From contig CM023449.1 in NCBI GenBank assembly GCA_013339765.2, positions 222,961,992 through 223,025,991 of the forward strand: a stretch of 64,000 nt of DNA. The letters are read 5' to 3'. This DNA is from Haemaphysalis longicornis (Eukaryota; Arthropoda; Arachnida; Ixodida; Ixodidae). Positions 1 through 61,639 of this stretch are shown here, in pieces (the stretch's first letter is position 1; each line of letters starts with the position of its first letter). The position numbers and the translations under genes are program-made. The notes beneath the pieces were generated by a model. It ran no database searches. It had not been told where the DNA came from and was given only the letters and a program-made list of their open reading frames with translations.

Positions 1-1598
1 TGTTGTCTTATCTAGAGCAGTTTCTTTCTCGCGATTTTCTTGTAACAGTTTTTGACACAATGGAAGACCGGTTTTACGCACGCGCCGTGTGTCCAAACAT
101 TTTATTAGAGCTTTTCGGTCGACCAACCAGTCTATGGGGAAGTGCTTAAGCTTTTTGTCAGCACGCCATCGGTACAACGAAGAAAGCTTTCGCTCTAAAA
201 AAAGTGTAATTTGACGTCCGAAAGACATGTCATGCGAAATGGCATTTGAAGCAAGCAAAAAAAGATGTTATATTTTCTATCTTATACAAACAAGAGTGTA
301 TTTTAGAAAGGTTGTGTTTGCAAGTGAAAAATTCTTACACGGCCGGAGGGAGCACGGGTGTGAGTGTGCTTAGGGTGTCTTTATGCCCGCTTGCTCCTCT
401 AAGTGTGCCCTGGCTATTCATGAACTGCTAGCTCATGCTACAAGGATTGAAAGTATGTGCCAAAGTTGTTATACGCCACAGAAAAAATCTAGAATACAGA
501 CACAAGCGCGCAGATATTTATTGTAATACTGGACTGCGAAGGCCCACATAATTTAGCAAATACTCAATGCTGTTCCTGCACTTGCCGTCGCGCTCATATA
601 CGTTGCCAATAGTACGATCTGAGTTCCTTTCTACACACAGGTTACAAACGCGTTTATATGGTACAAATAGCGCCTGAACACAAAAAGTCCATAGTACCCA
701 TGAAACGTGTCAACATCGGAATTTCGAAGACTGGCACATCACCAAATCGCCCTGAAAACCAATGTGATCAGTGTGGCAGTGCGGTAAGTTGCTGCATAGG
801 GCGCGTAGTGTGTTTACTTTATACCAAGATTTAAAATCAACAAATCAACGCTTCCTAACTGGCCTGTATAAAGTGCATGCTTTAGGCCCGCATGCTGTGA
901 CATCTAATTTATCGGCTGATGACCATGAGTGACAGCCGTCCATGCGGACTTTGGGCCCTGATCCCCTATACATATTATCATCATAAGGCAACTTTATTAA
1001 ATGCTTTTGGGAATTAATACAACAAGTATTTGGACCGATAGCCAAAGTCTATTGTTCGGAAGGGTGCCTCTGAGAGAGAAATGTGGAGGTTTTATAAAGA
1101 GCAATTTTGCCAAAAAGGAGCATTCTTGTCTCAGCACTCGAGCTAGAAAAATCCCGGAGAGATGTGGAATCTCGTCCGAGCTAGAACACTTGTAGTTTTG
1201 CGGATGCGTACAGGGAAACAAGGCGTATCCTGCAGCGGGAACAAAGTCCCCAGCCAATGTCGCCTAATAAGTGGTTTGTGTGCATTCGGAGCAATCAGAT
1301 AGCCTCGGAGTTTGATGCTTGGAGCGGGAGCTTGGATTTCGAAAATTGTTTTGTTATCTAATGTGAATAGTCGTATAAAGCCTTAGGTTCTTTTCATCGT
1401 ATCAACCACGTCCCGAATCCACCATTTCGGCCACCCTCTCCGAGAACTCAATCACCACCGAGCCTCCTGCCAAATCAACCGGATTATAGACAATTAGGCG
1501 CCTGATTGCCACCGGACCACCGGGGAAACGAACGACTGCACACTTTTACTGCCCACAGTTCTCCGCAGTGCAAATATGAGTGGGTAGAGCTTACAAAC
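1..1598. other. Intron following SV2-like exon 11; no feature recognised
   Basis: By position this is intron downstream of the last visible SV2-like exon. I searched the minus strand for the expected TM11-TM12 exon (a continuation like TAFGFLNA) and saw nothing matching. No tRNA-like box pair, terminal inverted repeat or retrotransposon motif was recognised. Confidence 0.5.
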
Positions 1599-49906
<48,308 letters not shown>

Positions 49907-50059
49907 GGCGGCCGCAACCAGGGTGCCCCGCCCGGGGGGCCGCCTCAGCCCCCTCTCCGGCCTAGCGACGGCACCGGGGTGCGGCCCAGGAAGCGTAAGA
50001 GCAGGGGGAGGATGCCGCTGCTGCTGCTGGTGAAGCGCCGACGGGCTGTTTCATCAAAC
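49907..50059 (-). other. 5'UTR part of the first coding exon of the SV2-like gene
   Basis: On the minus strand a pyrimidine-rich tract (CTTCTTTCCTCTTT) runs into GCAACGCAG just above 50059, a good splice acceptor. The exon then opens with TGA stops in frame with the ATG at 49906, so no longer N-terminus can be encoded in this exon. It contains a short CAG run and GC-rich sequence. An upstream non-coding exon and the promoter must lie to the right and were not identified. Confidence 0.7.
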
Positions 50060-51914
50060 CTGCGTTGCCAAAGAGGAAAGAAGATGCTCAATGATGGGAC
50101 AGAGACGGAGAGAAGGGTCTTTACTGAAAAAAGCAGAATGCTTTCCCGGCGTTTACAATCACCCGCATTCTTTTCTGCTGACGGTTATCGGTGCATTGAA
50201 AGAAGGCCCTAGAACGTAAAAAAAGAAACTAGCGTGGGCTTGTCGCGTGATGGCGGACTACTTATTTGTTAGCTTGCGTCACAGAAATACCAATTTTGAA
50301 ATTAGGAGTCATCCAAATCGGGGAGCAAACTTCCAGATCTTGGCTTCGGGGGACAAGTCCACGGTCCCAGGACAACGCTTAGAGTTACTGGTCCTCGTTC
50401 TAGGCGCTCAATGTCCTGGAAAAAGCGCGAAGTACGATCTCGGTGTCATGCAGGCCGCATGTTTTAGTAAAATATGTTCAATTTTTTTTCTAGAAGAACA
50501 ATTGTCGCAGTAGGGGTTTGTTGGAGGATGTGGCTGTGTTCGCAGACGGACGTGTGTAAATGCGTTTATTGCACTTGAGTGCCGTACGAACTGTGACGTG
50601 GCACTCTTGAGAGTAGGAGCCTGCAGTTAACTTTTTTTCGACAGTTCGGCCTTCTTGCATCCGCACAGTGTACAAAAATTCGCTGCTTAGTTTCATTTCA
50701 CCTCATTCTTTTCATTCTCAAGATGTTCTAAAGCACTTAATATGTGGGCGGGGAGAGAAACAACAAGGTGTAGTACAATGTTTAGTACCAAAAGGGAATA
50801 CACAAATGCAAGAAATGAACTACGAAACTAATAGAAAAAAAAAACCAGACCAACAGAGAAAACAGATAACAAATGGATAGTTAAAGTATGTTGTACAATG
50901 TTTGACTGAAGGCAACGACAAATCTACATGCGGCACTATCGCGTCGCATTTCTTACCAAATCTGGTTAGTACGTTGCGCCAGCGTTTCCGCATAAACTGT
51001 CGCTTCCATTCAGCCCAATACCCGCGCGCTCCGGTTCCCATGTGCCTTCCGCTTAGTGGGTTGACCGACGTGCTAACGTGATGCGCCAACCATTCTAGCC
51101 TGCCGACGTCTGCTGCGTCTGTATTATTTGCCTTCTCAACGCATTGCATGAGTTAGTGAGTGAACGCGATGCGCTACTGTCGCATTCACGCAAACGGCCC
51201 CATGGTACTAGTTGTGATTTCAGGCGCCGGCGTTAGCAAGAAGGCCTACATTTTGATCGTGTGGCATTGGGGAAAGAATAACTACGGACTGCAAGTGAAA
51301 AGACGCAGCACAGCGCACACGCGTAGCTGAAGATTGTTGGGTTCGCCAGAATGCCGTTAACGATTTAACGATTTCAACGAAGAAACTTGCGTATCTTTAG
51401 CACGTACTTTTTCTTGCCCTATGCCTGGAAAGGATACTTTCCCGCGTATAGACTGTTATAGTGGCAAAGCACGCTTCTGGTAAATAGGAGAAATTGAATG
51501 CTGTAGATATATCGCTCGAGTTTACCCTTTGTATAAAGAACAGAATCCCCTTGGACAGAAAATACCAGACGGCGCAAGCGCTGGTCGAGTACTTCCCGTT
51601 TCGGGGAATTCAAAACATTCGCAATACAAATCGCAAGAATGAATGAAGAGGCCACAATATTTGCGAACATCAGCGTCCGTTTAAACTGTTGCGCGTACGT
51701 AGTTCGAGGTTTTTTTACCCTAGTTCAATCCGCTCTAGCCTTAACTGTGCTCTAGTTTGCATGAACAGTTTTTTCTGCTTCTGATTACCTGCCAGAAGAT
51801 GTCGCTAGACGGCAGCTGCTATTCTGGTCGCGAAATGAAGCGGTACGAAAGAAGGAAGCTAAACTGATGACCACAATGCGTCCCATTTAAACTGAATAAA
51901 CATACCTAACCTAA

Positions 51915-51915
<1 letters not shown>
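50060..51915. other. Sequence upstream of the first coding exon; nothing recognised
   Basis: Expected to be the first intron of the SV2-like gene. No upstream exon could be fixed from sequence alone. Confidence 0.4.
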
Positions 51916-51916
<1 letters not shown>

Positions 51917-51959
<43 letters not shown>

Positions 51960-51983
51960 CCCTGCCTGCCTGCCTGCCTGCCT
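51917..51983. repeat. (CTGC)n microsatellite
   Basis: About 65 bp of TGCC repeats, one C-insertion near 51960, flanked by CTAACCTAACC on both sides. Confidence 0.97.
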
Positions 51984-52154
51984 ACCTAACCTAACCTCCC
52001 CCCCTCTTACCCCACTTAGAAAAAAACGAGCCGATCTGGTGATTGTTTGAACGGAAACAAATGGAGGGCAGCGTCTGAAGCACGGTTTCGGTAAGTTGAA
52101 AAGCTACATAAAACAAACATTTCAAGTTTTAGCGGTGTGCATATTTTTAAAACA

Positions 52155-52250
52155 TACCAATTTACTCGATTCTAAGCACCCACCTTTTCCATGATAGCGA
52201 TGCCCAAAGTGAGGGGGTTGATTGCTTAGATTAGAATAAAATATAAAATG
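52155..52250. mobile_element. Small MITE-like relic
   Basis: TTTACTCGATTCTAAGCACC at the left and GGGGTTGATTGCTTAGATTA at the right are decayed inverted repeats. I recall similar short TACTCGAATCTAA-type MITEs in arthropods. Confidence 0.4.
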
Positions 52251-52975
52251 ACCCCCTCCCCCCCCCCTTCCGCCCACACACACACACGCACACAACACAC
52301 ATACTTTTCGCTGTGATATTCAGACGAGACAGGCGCAAGGGATGGCGACAAAATTTAAAAAAAGGTAGGAACGGACAGTGAATTCACCATGATACTCAAC
52401 CACTCTAACTACAACTCGAGTGTGTCACAAGGCTTGAGCCGCTGCCCTCAATATTCCCAGAGCAGGTCGTCTTCTCTTCCGCCGTAGTAATTTGTAATCT
52501 AAAATTTCTTAAAGAACGTGGCCGCATCTTTAACTCGGACCCGCTCGCACGCGTCTGAAATCCACCTTTAGGGTCGACGGCGACGCTTTCTGTAGCTTTC
52601 CCGTCGTGTTGGAATGCAGCAACGCGAAACACAGCGTGACTAGCCTCAGCGGGATAGAGTGCACGCCTCCAGTCTAGCCTGGCCGGGCACAAAAAGCCGG
52701 AGTCTGGACCCCTCCCGACAGCTCCCGCTAATAACTGAGCGAAGAAGCGCGGTTGGCAGCCTGGGCAACGCGCGCTTCCCCGCAGAAAAGAGGGTGCTTA
52801 GATTCACACGCAAAATTTCAGATGCGACGGCATCTCATTCACTCGCCTTGTCCCTCCATACGGCGTTGTCGTTGTCCGTCCACACCCTCCCCCATTCTCC
52901 TCGCCGCGCGAGCTGCGCTCTCCGCCACTCACCCCCTCTCCTCTCCGATAGCGAACACTCTCTCGCGAGGGGCAC

Positions 52976-53045
52976 TGGATTGGATTGGATTGGATTGGAT
53001 TTGGATTGGATTTGATTAAAGTGGATTGTGTTGGATTGTGTTGCG
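52976..53045. repeat. (GGATT)n short tandem repeat
   Basis: Six or seven imperfect TGGAT/TTGGA units. A shorter run of the same unit is at 31752-31775 in inverted reading. Confidence 0.9.
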
Positions 53046-53445
53046 TCATAGCCGCGGCAGGGGGTTCACGGCACGTTTCACGCGATGGGAGAATCAGCCT
53101 AACGGAAACAACAACGGAACCCCCTATGCGTCGCATCTACACAGGGGTTCCCGCGAGGGGAGGTGGGAGTATTGGGCTTTTTTCCAAATTTTTTTGTTTG
53201 AAAGTAGGGAAGGGTGCTTAGAATTGGGAAGGGGTGGGGCTTACAATCGCGAAAATGCGGTAGATAAATACGGTAGATTCATTAGTGGCTTGAGGAATAA
53301 ACTTTCGGATTAGCTTGAAATAGTCGTTTCTGGATTACGTATAAAAATAAAATAGGCAGGATTTACGCCGTCTACTGCTTCCGAGATTTGGCATTGCTCT
53401 ACAAGAACGAACGCGTTTTTATTTTTGAAAGGAAATCAAATGTCA

Positions 53446-53688
53446 AATTTTTGGTGTTTAATGCGCCGAAGCTGCTCCTGGGCTGTGAGGCGTGCCGTAG
53501 TGTACGGTTCCTCCAAAATAATTTTGAACACCCGGATATCTTAACGGGCGCTCAAATCTCGAACACATGGGCGTTCTCGTTTTTCGCCTCCATCAGAAAA
53601 GCAGCCACCGCGGCCGGGACCGAACCGGCGTTCTTCGGTTCAGCAGCCCAACGCCTTAGCCACTGAGCCACCGCGGCTGGTAGTCTTG
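53446..53688 (-). mobile_element. tRNA-derived SINE, near full length
   Basis: Minus strand: head CCGCGGTGGCTCAGTGGCTA AGG (A box TGGCTCAGTGG), then a stem with GGGCTGCTGAACC, then CCGGTTCGGTCCCGGC (B box), then a body with TGGAGGCG and the CGTACACTACGG / AGGAGCAGCTTCGGCG end. The body matches the fragment at 4100-4200. This is the clearest SINE in the window. Confidence 0.82.
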
Positions 53689-53689
53689 G

Positions 53690-56600
53690 AAAGGAAGTGC
53701 GTTGCCTAAGCATACTTTGTCTTCACGCTCGCTGTTATGGAATGCCCATAGATGGCGCTAGTTGTTTTTCGCACAACGAAAAACTATAAAGTCTGAAGTG
53801 CAGTTAAAACTGGTCCAAAACGGCAATTTTTTACCGTACACGGCAATGCGTAGCGGCAATGCATATACGCGCAGGTCGACCAAAAGCTGCGCCGCGTAAA
53901 CACGGTTCTACGCTCGGGGCGCTGAAAGGCCGCCTTCCTCGGCAAAGTGGTTTACTCTCACGGCATACGCGCCTCTATGGGGAGACTACTCACATAGGCG
54001 AGTCGTAAAAATGCTCCCCTGCGGTGGTGGTCTGAGGAGGAAAAGCTGGGGCGTGTACTTACAGCGAGGGATAAGGGCGGCGCTAACCTCGGCATATACA
54101 CCCGCACACGCATACACACACGCATACACGCGCGCAGACGCGCATACAAGAAGTGTGTGGCCGCGGTGGTGGAAGTCGTAAAATTCCGCTCCCGTGTATA
54201 GGCGCGGTGGAGGGATGAAATGAATGGTGTGCTCCCGCAAGGCCCTACATTTCTGCCAGCCCTTTTTCTTTTCTTCCATTTTTTAAAGGCCGCCGGATTT
54301 TCGAGTGCTTGCCTGACCACTGTCGGTCCTGGGGCTCGCGAGACGCTGGTTGGTGATTGTTTGCTCCCCGGATATTTTCGGCTTTATTTGCACACCAGCC
54401 GGTGCTTCAAGCTCTGTTTTTTTTTTCTCGTTCCTCTCCTATTATTAACTTTGGGTTATTTCTTTATATTGACATTTTTCTTTTCACTTCTGTGCGCAGC
54501 AACAACGTAGAGAATAAGGAAGAAAATGGGAACATGCATAAATTTGATGGCAATGGTACGAAGAGTAAATACTTGCTTCATACCGGGGGAAGGCTTTTAG
54601 ATTGGATGCCATTGCTGGACGCTTTGAGTCAAAACTTGCCTACAGACACGTTTTGGAAGCTTTGTTACTTCAGTTCCCGCGAGTTAACAAGATATAAAAA
54701 GGCAACCTAGTCGAACTTTTTACTACTGGTTTTGCAACAGCTTTGGAATTGGCGTTTTTAATGGGGGACTTGTTGTTGCCCGAGGCGGTTCTTGCCGGCC
54801 GAAGCGTACATTCGCTGTTTTTTTTTTTGTTCTGGTTACAAGCTACGTCTGTGCAAGTAATTCAGGGTGCTTTCTTCATATAGTGTCGTCAGCTTTTCTT
54901 GAAAGCATCGAACTTCATTGCGTCGCCCCCGAAGTCGTAGCGCCACTACAACCGCTAGCGCTCACATGATTTGTGGGTTTTTAAAATAATTTATTTAGTA
55001 TTTTAAATTCGCGCCATTTTTACGTCCAGCACTGCGTCCGCAGTACACAGTGACCGACTCCTAGTTGGTGCTTTGCCCAGGACCGCGGTCACACACGTAT
55101 GGGGCGCAGTGCGTCTACTACCAAACGAGAGGAACACATGTAGGCCACATCATCAACAGCGTGCTGTAGCAGATGGCGGAAAACCATATGCACCGGAAAT
55201 AATTCGTTGGTTAGTAAATCACTGTTTATGCATGCTCATAAACCGTTGTTCTGGCGTCTTGCGATTACCGTTTGATTAAAGTGCATGACCCCCTGTCCCC
55301 CCACCCTCCCTCTTTTGCGCAAATTTGTCGAGCTCTATAAAGGTGTCTGAGTGTTGCGAGGGGACATTTCCTGACAGCGACGCGCAACCACCGCCGTTAC
55401 TATGTTTCACCAGAACTGACACTGTCCTCTTTCACAAGGAATCTTTCCGGTGCCCCACGCGTGTCGTTCTTCCTCCGCTAGGGTCGGTCCTTCCTATAAG
55501 GTTGAACCCGCTGCCACGCGAGAATTCGCGTAGGCGCAGCTTTGAGCAAGGCGACTAGGGCGTCTTGGACGACGCAAGTCCTCCAGGACACACTTCCTTT
55601 TTGTACAACATCTCCCACTGAGGCGACATTGGAACATCTCTTGGCGAAATGTGCCAGCCTTGAGCCGGCATAGTTCGCCACAAAAGGAGCCTCTAGCAGC
55701 TAGTCGTATATTATTTTTAGCCTTTTTAGAATGAAATTTGCTCTGCATGCAAGTGGGACGCCTGCCCCTGCTTCTAGTCAAAGTTTTATTAATCCGACTG
55801 TGAGATTAAGGATTACTAATTCAGTGCGCGAGCCGAATTAAGTTTGCACAAACATCGGTTACAGTATAGTTTGCCATCAGTACCATCAGATCGCGGAAAA
55901 TGTTCATAATACTGAAATCAAGGAAATAAGCTACAGCTCAAATTATTTCCTCTGAAAATTCGTAGGCCCTATTCCCAGGCCACCTAAGAGGACGACGTAA
56001 AACGAGCGAAAGATTAGTTTGAATAAAACAATTGTTGAAGCCATGTTCGTGCAGTAAGGCCTCGGATAACGAAGATCAAGATCAGAAACAGAAGAAAGGA
56101 CAAATAGAAATGGGCCCGAAGTATTTCCATTTCATCTCGCTCTGAGACACTTTCGACCAGCCAACTGATCGTCTTCGTGTAGCGCAGAGACGTGTGCTGA
56201 CTATGCGGTCTATAGTTGCATCCCGCAGAGAAATCTTTCGGGCCACCATGAAGGCAACAACAGTTTATTTCGTTGGGACGATTGGGTAACTCATACAGCT
56301 CTACATTTTTTTCTCCAGACTAAATACGTTGGTGTAAGCTACACTGCGTTTCCAACTGAGTGGGGTACTTCCAACGGGGTACTTCCTGTTACACCTAGTG
56401 ACATCTACTGAGTAGCTTCGAACACTGCCGCAGTCTTCTCGATCAACTGCCAAATGGAAATCTGTTTTCTGTCAATTTGGTGAGATTGTTCCTTTTTATG
56501 CCATTATCGGCTATCTCGGGTTAGTTTTACACGTTGTAATGTCGGTAGGTATGATTTTGAGGTGTGTATGTGGTTGGAATAGAGATTTCGTCGTGATTCC

Positions 56601-56700
56601 GAAGTTAAGCTTAGATGCGGCGATTGGGCGTGCACAGGGCGGGCAGCTGGGGCGGTGAGATAGCTTTCTGGTGTCATCTCTGCGGGGAGAGATGGATGCG
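53690..56700. other. Upstream region; nothing recognised
   Basis: No supported exon or element; (CA/CG)n-like ACACACGCATACACGCGC near 54105-54145. Confidence 0.4.
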
Positions 56701-56714
56701 ACTTTGCTGGCTGT

Positions 56715-56815
56715 TTGGCGTCTGTAGCCTAGCGGATAGCGTCGCGGCTTTTAGCAGTCATGTCCTGGGATTGAGCCTCAGCCATTCCGCATTGCTTTTA
56801 TCACCGGGAATTTTT
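56715..56815 (+). mobile_element. tRNA-like SINE head
   Basis: CTGTAGCCTAGCGGATAGCG (A box TAGCCTAGCGG) and CTGGGATTGAGCCTCAGC (B-box-like) at correct spacing, followed by an A-rich stretch at 56811-56827. Confidence 0.55.
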
Positions 56816-56829
56816 TATTAAAAAAAATG

Positions 56830-58480
56830 CTCCCTTAGATGAGTTCTGCGCATTCTTTTCGTAAATAGTTCCTCTTGAGAACGTTTGGGAGCGGAGAGGA
56901 TTCTATCACTAGGTTTAATTAAAGTTTTCCATCACACCGAAAGTGCCCGGTCTGCACTGACATAGAAACGGGGTGTAGTCTAGTGTAATCAGCGTGTAAC
57001 TGCTCTTTAAATGGACGGATTAAAGAGGCCTTTTCAGCCGTTATATGACTTACAAAAGATCGTGGGACGCACTTAAGAAAGCAGCCAAAAGGGGAGCAGT
57101 TGTTCCACTCATCGGTCAAAAAGCCAGGTTAGTTTTCCGCACGTTTTTTCTACTGTGTCTTTTAACCGCTTTATGCTCGCAAATTAACGTTATTGCTAAT
57201 TTCAAGTCCATTGAGTTGCAATGAGTTTGCTCCCCATCCCAGTCCCGATAGCGTCCTATTTATCTTTGCATACGTAGCTCAATTCAAGAACATCACAACT
57301 AGTCCCATTCTACGTCCTTTTGCAACTAAGAGTCCGGAATACTTGTTTAGTTTTTAGCTGCTTCTTATACTCATCAGCTAATCACCCAAAAGTCGGGCGT
57401 CCCAAGGAAAGCGCGGGAAAATAGATGGTGAGTCGCCACCTTTTCCTCGACTTTCTTCATTATGGAGGTCATCTGACCGGATTTCACGTTAAAATTGGCT
57501 GAAATATTATTACGACGAGCACAGTTTCGAGTGAAGCAAAGTTGTAGTACGTCGTTTTCAGAATCCCTCTAAAATAGAAGCACGAGTGCGACAGAAAACC
57601 TGCCGGAGAGTCTGGTAAGACCAGGTAATTCGTCGTAGTAGCGAACATGAACACAGGGACAAAGCTAAAGAAAGAAGAAACACTCTTTGTGCTTTAGTTG
57701 TAAAACCACATCACGGCACTTTCTGGGAGCCACGAAGTGGCAATACCATTAAAAAGTAAGGAGCATTACTTGAATGAGAAGAAGGTATTACGAAAAAAAA
57801 AAGAAAAAAAGATTGGGGCCGTCTTGAAGCGGAAAACTTGCGCCTACACGGCCGCATGAAGCCAATTACTTCGCAGTCGGTGCCGCAGTTTTCCATTTAA
57901 TTTACGCTGTGCGAGCGTGCTATTTTTCTGCTGGAGATAAAAGTTGGTATGACATTATTCATGCCGAATTTTCGTCGGCTGAAAAGTCTGGCGCACACTT
58001 CGGAATGCATACGGCATGCTGGGAGGCTCTCGAGTGCTGGACTAATTTATTCTCCGCGGTCTCGAATCGGAGTCGCAAGAGCTTCAGCGTTTCAGAACGA
58101 TTCGGTTGTCGTGACCCTGAAATTTACTTTGTTCCACTCTCATTGCATACGCACAAGTATAATTCCAAGGCATTGTCCAAAGAAAGATGTGTACATAAAT
58201 GCTGCGGAAAAGCTTTTTTAAGGCAGGAAATTATGCGGTTGCACAGAGTTACTCGTGCTCAGAATTATGGGCATTATGCCACTCTCCCTTCTGGTGTTCA
58301 AAGCAAGTTAAAAAAAGAATATGTAGTCTAAGGGCATGTTTTCTACAGATGTAAACGAGGTTGCTTAACCCCTCACACAAAATTTGGTGGCAATACGTTG
58401 GTGGTAGGTGGTGGTGCGTACGAAAGCTGGTGGTAGGTGTCATCCATATCACCCACTGTCGGGGTGTGGATACCTTCACC
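56830..58480. other. Upstream region; nothing recognised
   Basis: AT-rich sequence without supported features. Confidence 0.4.
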
Positions 58481-58484
58481 TTGC

Positions 58485-59090
58485 ACCACAATCAGTGCTA
58501 TGCGCAGTCACAGAACATCATATGCGGCTACCCAACTCACTGCTTTGAGACTGGCTATTGCCTACATCATCGAGCAGCCCCCGCAAGGGTGGGAACCTTC
58601 ACAGACTCTTGGACTTCACTGCAATGTTTAGCATCGTTCCCGAAAGATCGACTTGTGCTGCATGGGCATGCCCCGCAACTTCAAGCGCTACAGGGACATG
58701 ATCATATATCACTCCAGTGGCTCCCTCCCGATTGCGGAATAACTGGTAATGTGAAGGCGAACGTTGCAGCATCCATCGTGCGTTACCAACGTGGGCCCAA
58801 GATACCGATGCCGTTCTCTATAAAAGATGCCTCAGCTCTCGCTTGGCATGGATCGTGCTGTGATTTATTTGTGCAGAAGCACGCAATCATTACGCACCCC
58901 CCTTTTCTGGCGACCCACATTGCAATTCGCCTTCGATTATCCTCATCATCGTTTTGTGAAACCCATAGTGAAAAGCTGGCTTTTTTGCAGTGCGTTCCCG
59001 CTTTTCGACGCCATCAGCGCGGCATAGGAGGCTTCGCTAGAAAAATTCGCCCTACCTCTGGGCGACTTCGTGGATATGCAGTAAGTTAAA
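58485..59090 (+). mobile_element. Decayed LINE fragment with RNase H domain
   Basis: Two plus-strand frames joined by a shift give an RNase H remnant: YAATQLTALRLAIAYI (helix with the position of the catalytic Glu replaced by Q), then FTDSWTSLQCL (catalytic Asp), then HISLQWLPPDCGITGNVKAN (final motif, normally ending NE-AD). Loss of conserved residues and the shift mark it as dead. Different from the 24.8-kb copy. Confidence 0.65.
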
Positions 59091-59509
59091 GCTAAACATT
59101 CCTGGGAAGTTCGCTATTTAAAAGCGTACGGTTCACTAACATTCAACTTCTCAAAGACACAGCTGTTCACTGTTCATCGCAAAGAGTGCTAGAATCAGCC
59201 GTGACAGTGAATATTTCTGCGTCATAATGGCAACAACGCTGCTCTTCACACAGTGGGCCCTTTAGATGGCGTAGGGCGTTTTAGCGTTCATCGTCCGTCG
59301 TGTGACAAAGGCTGCATTATTGCGCTTTGCCTTGGTTCACAGGGCAGAGAGTTCGCCTCAGTTTTGAATCGAAACCGGTTCGGTTTCAGCTTACGTTCAC
59401 GAGGCGGTTTTTAAGGCGGAGCTTTCTACGTCTCAATGATGGCGTCCGTGCGCACCGCAAAACGCGCCGCCGGAAAGCCACCTTCCTCCGACGAAGACGA
59501 TGATCGTGG

Positions 59510-59630
59510 TTGAAGTGAAGGAATGAAAAGAACGCTTCCCGTGGTCGCAATCGAACCTGGGTCGCTCGCGTTATGAAGCTGACGTCTAGCTGTTTGCGCC
59601 ACTCCCACACGGTCGAAGCTGTTGGGATTT
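59510..59630 (-). mobile_element. tRNA-like SINE head relic
   Basis: Minus strand: GTGGGAGTGGCGCAAACAGC (A-box region), TCATAACGCGAGCGACCC and CAGGTTCGATTGCGACCACG (B box), then a T-rich body. Confidence 0.55.
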
Positions 59631-59639
59631 GCATGGAGG

Positions 59640-61630
59640 GGTGAAACTAAGCAGAGAAATCATGCACGCCTCTTTCTCACGACGACGATGGTTGAACGGG
59701 TTGGTGTATAAGGTGCTGCACGTCAGGATGCTTCAGGCCTTCAAAGCAAAAATTCGATCGGCACGACTGTGTACTCATTCGTATGCTACGCATACAACCA
59801 CAATGGCTACGCCTCTACACACTTTACGTATATCAATGTAGTCACGTTCTATATAACATTCCCATTCCCTACCTGGATACAAATAAAATCACACAAAAAA
59901 CGAGGGTAGGGCGTCGCCTGAAACTATAAAACCAGCACGAATAGAAATACGCGCTCAATAAGACGCGGAGAGTCAGCGATAAGGTCCCGGCCGGTGTCTT
60001 TAATGGCTATGACGTCCAATTTCTGTCAGGGGAAAAATAAACAAGAAAGCGCGCAGAAGGAGGGCGTACGTGTCGGGAGCGGACGGTCATCTGTTACGTT
60101 CGTGCCGCTAGAACGAGGCAATGGATCGAATTCCCGTCCCCCTCCACCCAGTTATAGGCCACACCGGCACGACCCGCCGGCGAACGATCGAAGTCGTCGC
60201 GCGGCTCCTTTAATGGTTCTGGACCGACGGCGTTCGCGTCCACGATGACGTCCAGCGGCCCGCGGTCAGCGGGCGAGAGCGGCGACGAAGGGTTTCCCAA
60301 TAAGCGCGCGCGCTCCGAGCGATCAGCGCAATCGTGGAGGGTACACCGGCCGTGATATTGCCAGGTGTCTGTCTCTCCAATGACTCCTTCCGATGCCGTC
60401 GCCGAAAGGGGGGAATGAACGCGATCCGAATTCGTCAAGTGTGGCATTGAGTTAGAAAAACAATTCAGGGCTCTTCCACACTGTGAAGACGGACAGCCAG
60501 TGGAGTTGCGTTGTGTGCAGTCCAAGGAGTACACGAAATAAAACGCGTTTGCCTGTGCTTCGCGACGGACCATAATTCCTAGCTAATTAGCGGAAAAAGA
60601 TCTGGAAGGTCTAGAGTTTCTTTCTAGCGGGCAAACATAGGGCAGTCCGTTTCTCTTTCGCGTAAAGGTATCTTGCTGTCTGTGTAGCACACCAACCGCA
60701 GTAAGGTCATGAACGCCCTCACCCTCTTCCTTTATCCCCCCCCCCCCCCCCCCCCCGTGCACGCATAAACCGGCCACCGGTGATGTGCACGTGCTTTGAC
60801 GAAAGACACCAAGAAATATGTGGCCCCGGGAGCCCCTCAAGCGGGACAGGATATAAACACCGGCCAAAGTGTCACTCCAGGACCACGTCGAAAAGGAAAC
60901 ACAAAACACTAGATCTTGGGTGCGAAAAACTTCCGGTATGCGCCGACTTATCCTCGCATTGAATGTGTGTGAACAGGAACATCTACAGCTTCTCCGTAAA
61001 AAAGGATTTACAGAAACTCCCAAATGCCCATTGTGAAATAAACGCTCACGCAGCTCTGCTACAGACAGATCAATCTAAAGGTTGGCTTCACTACTGCGCA
61101 CACGTGCATCGCGAAACAGACATTTTAGGCGTCATATACGCTGTATGATGACGTGCTAGGCAGGCCCTAGGGCCATTTAGTAAATACCTCCATAGGACTC
61201 CGTGTATCCCTCACTCTACAACGCGGCATAACGAACACCTTTGAAGCCCCCATCACTATGAGACATAAAAGTGTTTAAGCGACGTAATTCTAGGGTAAGT
61301 GTGGAGTGTGGTATCAAATTATGAGGGCTCTAGCGTTTTCCATTAATAGCATTTTCTCATGCAGTGAAACTGAAGAACATCAGGAGTTACGGATGGGAAG
61401 AAGGGTCTCCTCACTGAATCCGCCAAAAAATTCTCAAACATTAAATTGTTGTTGTCCTTTATTAATGCAGGGAAGGCCATGCGGCCAAAGACAGGAGAGG
61501 GCGAAGGAGGGAAGGGAGAAGTAGCACAGTTAAAGAAATTAGGTGTCCATGACGGCCACACAGGAGTTCCCTTAAATCAGCGGGGGCCAGTTAAGGTAGA
61601 TCATATTTTATAAGAGCATTAAACATTAAA
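59640..61630. other. Upstream region; nothing recognised apart from a poly(C) run
   Basis: Contains 21 consecutive C at 60736-60756. A GC-rich, CpG-containing stretch at 60160-60330 could be regulatory but has no specific motif. Confidence 0.4.
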
Positions 61631-61639
61631 AAAACTGTG

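Noticed and set aside
55790..55870. Possible Tigger-type ends (ATTAATCCGACTGTG and GAATTAAGTTTGC)
   Set aside because: Similarity is too weak and no matching second end was found.
60160..60330. GC-rich segment as the promoter of the SV2-like gene
   Set aside because: Position is plausible, but there is no initiator, TATA or transcript evidence; base composition alone is not enough.
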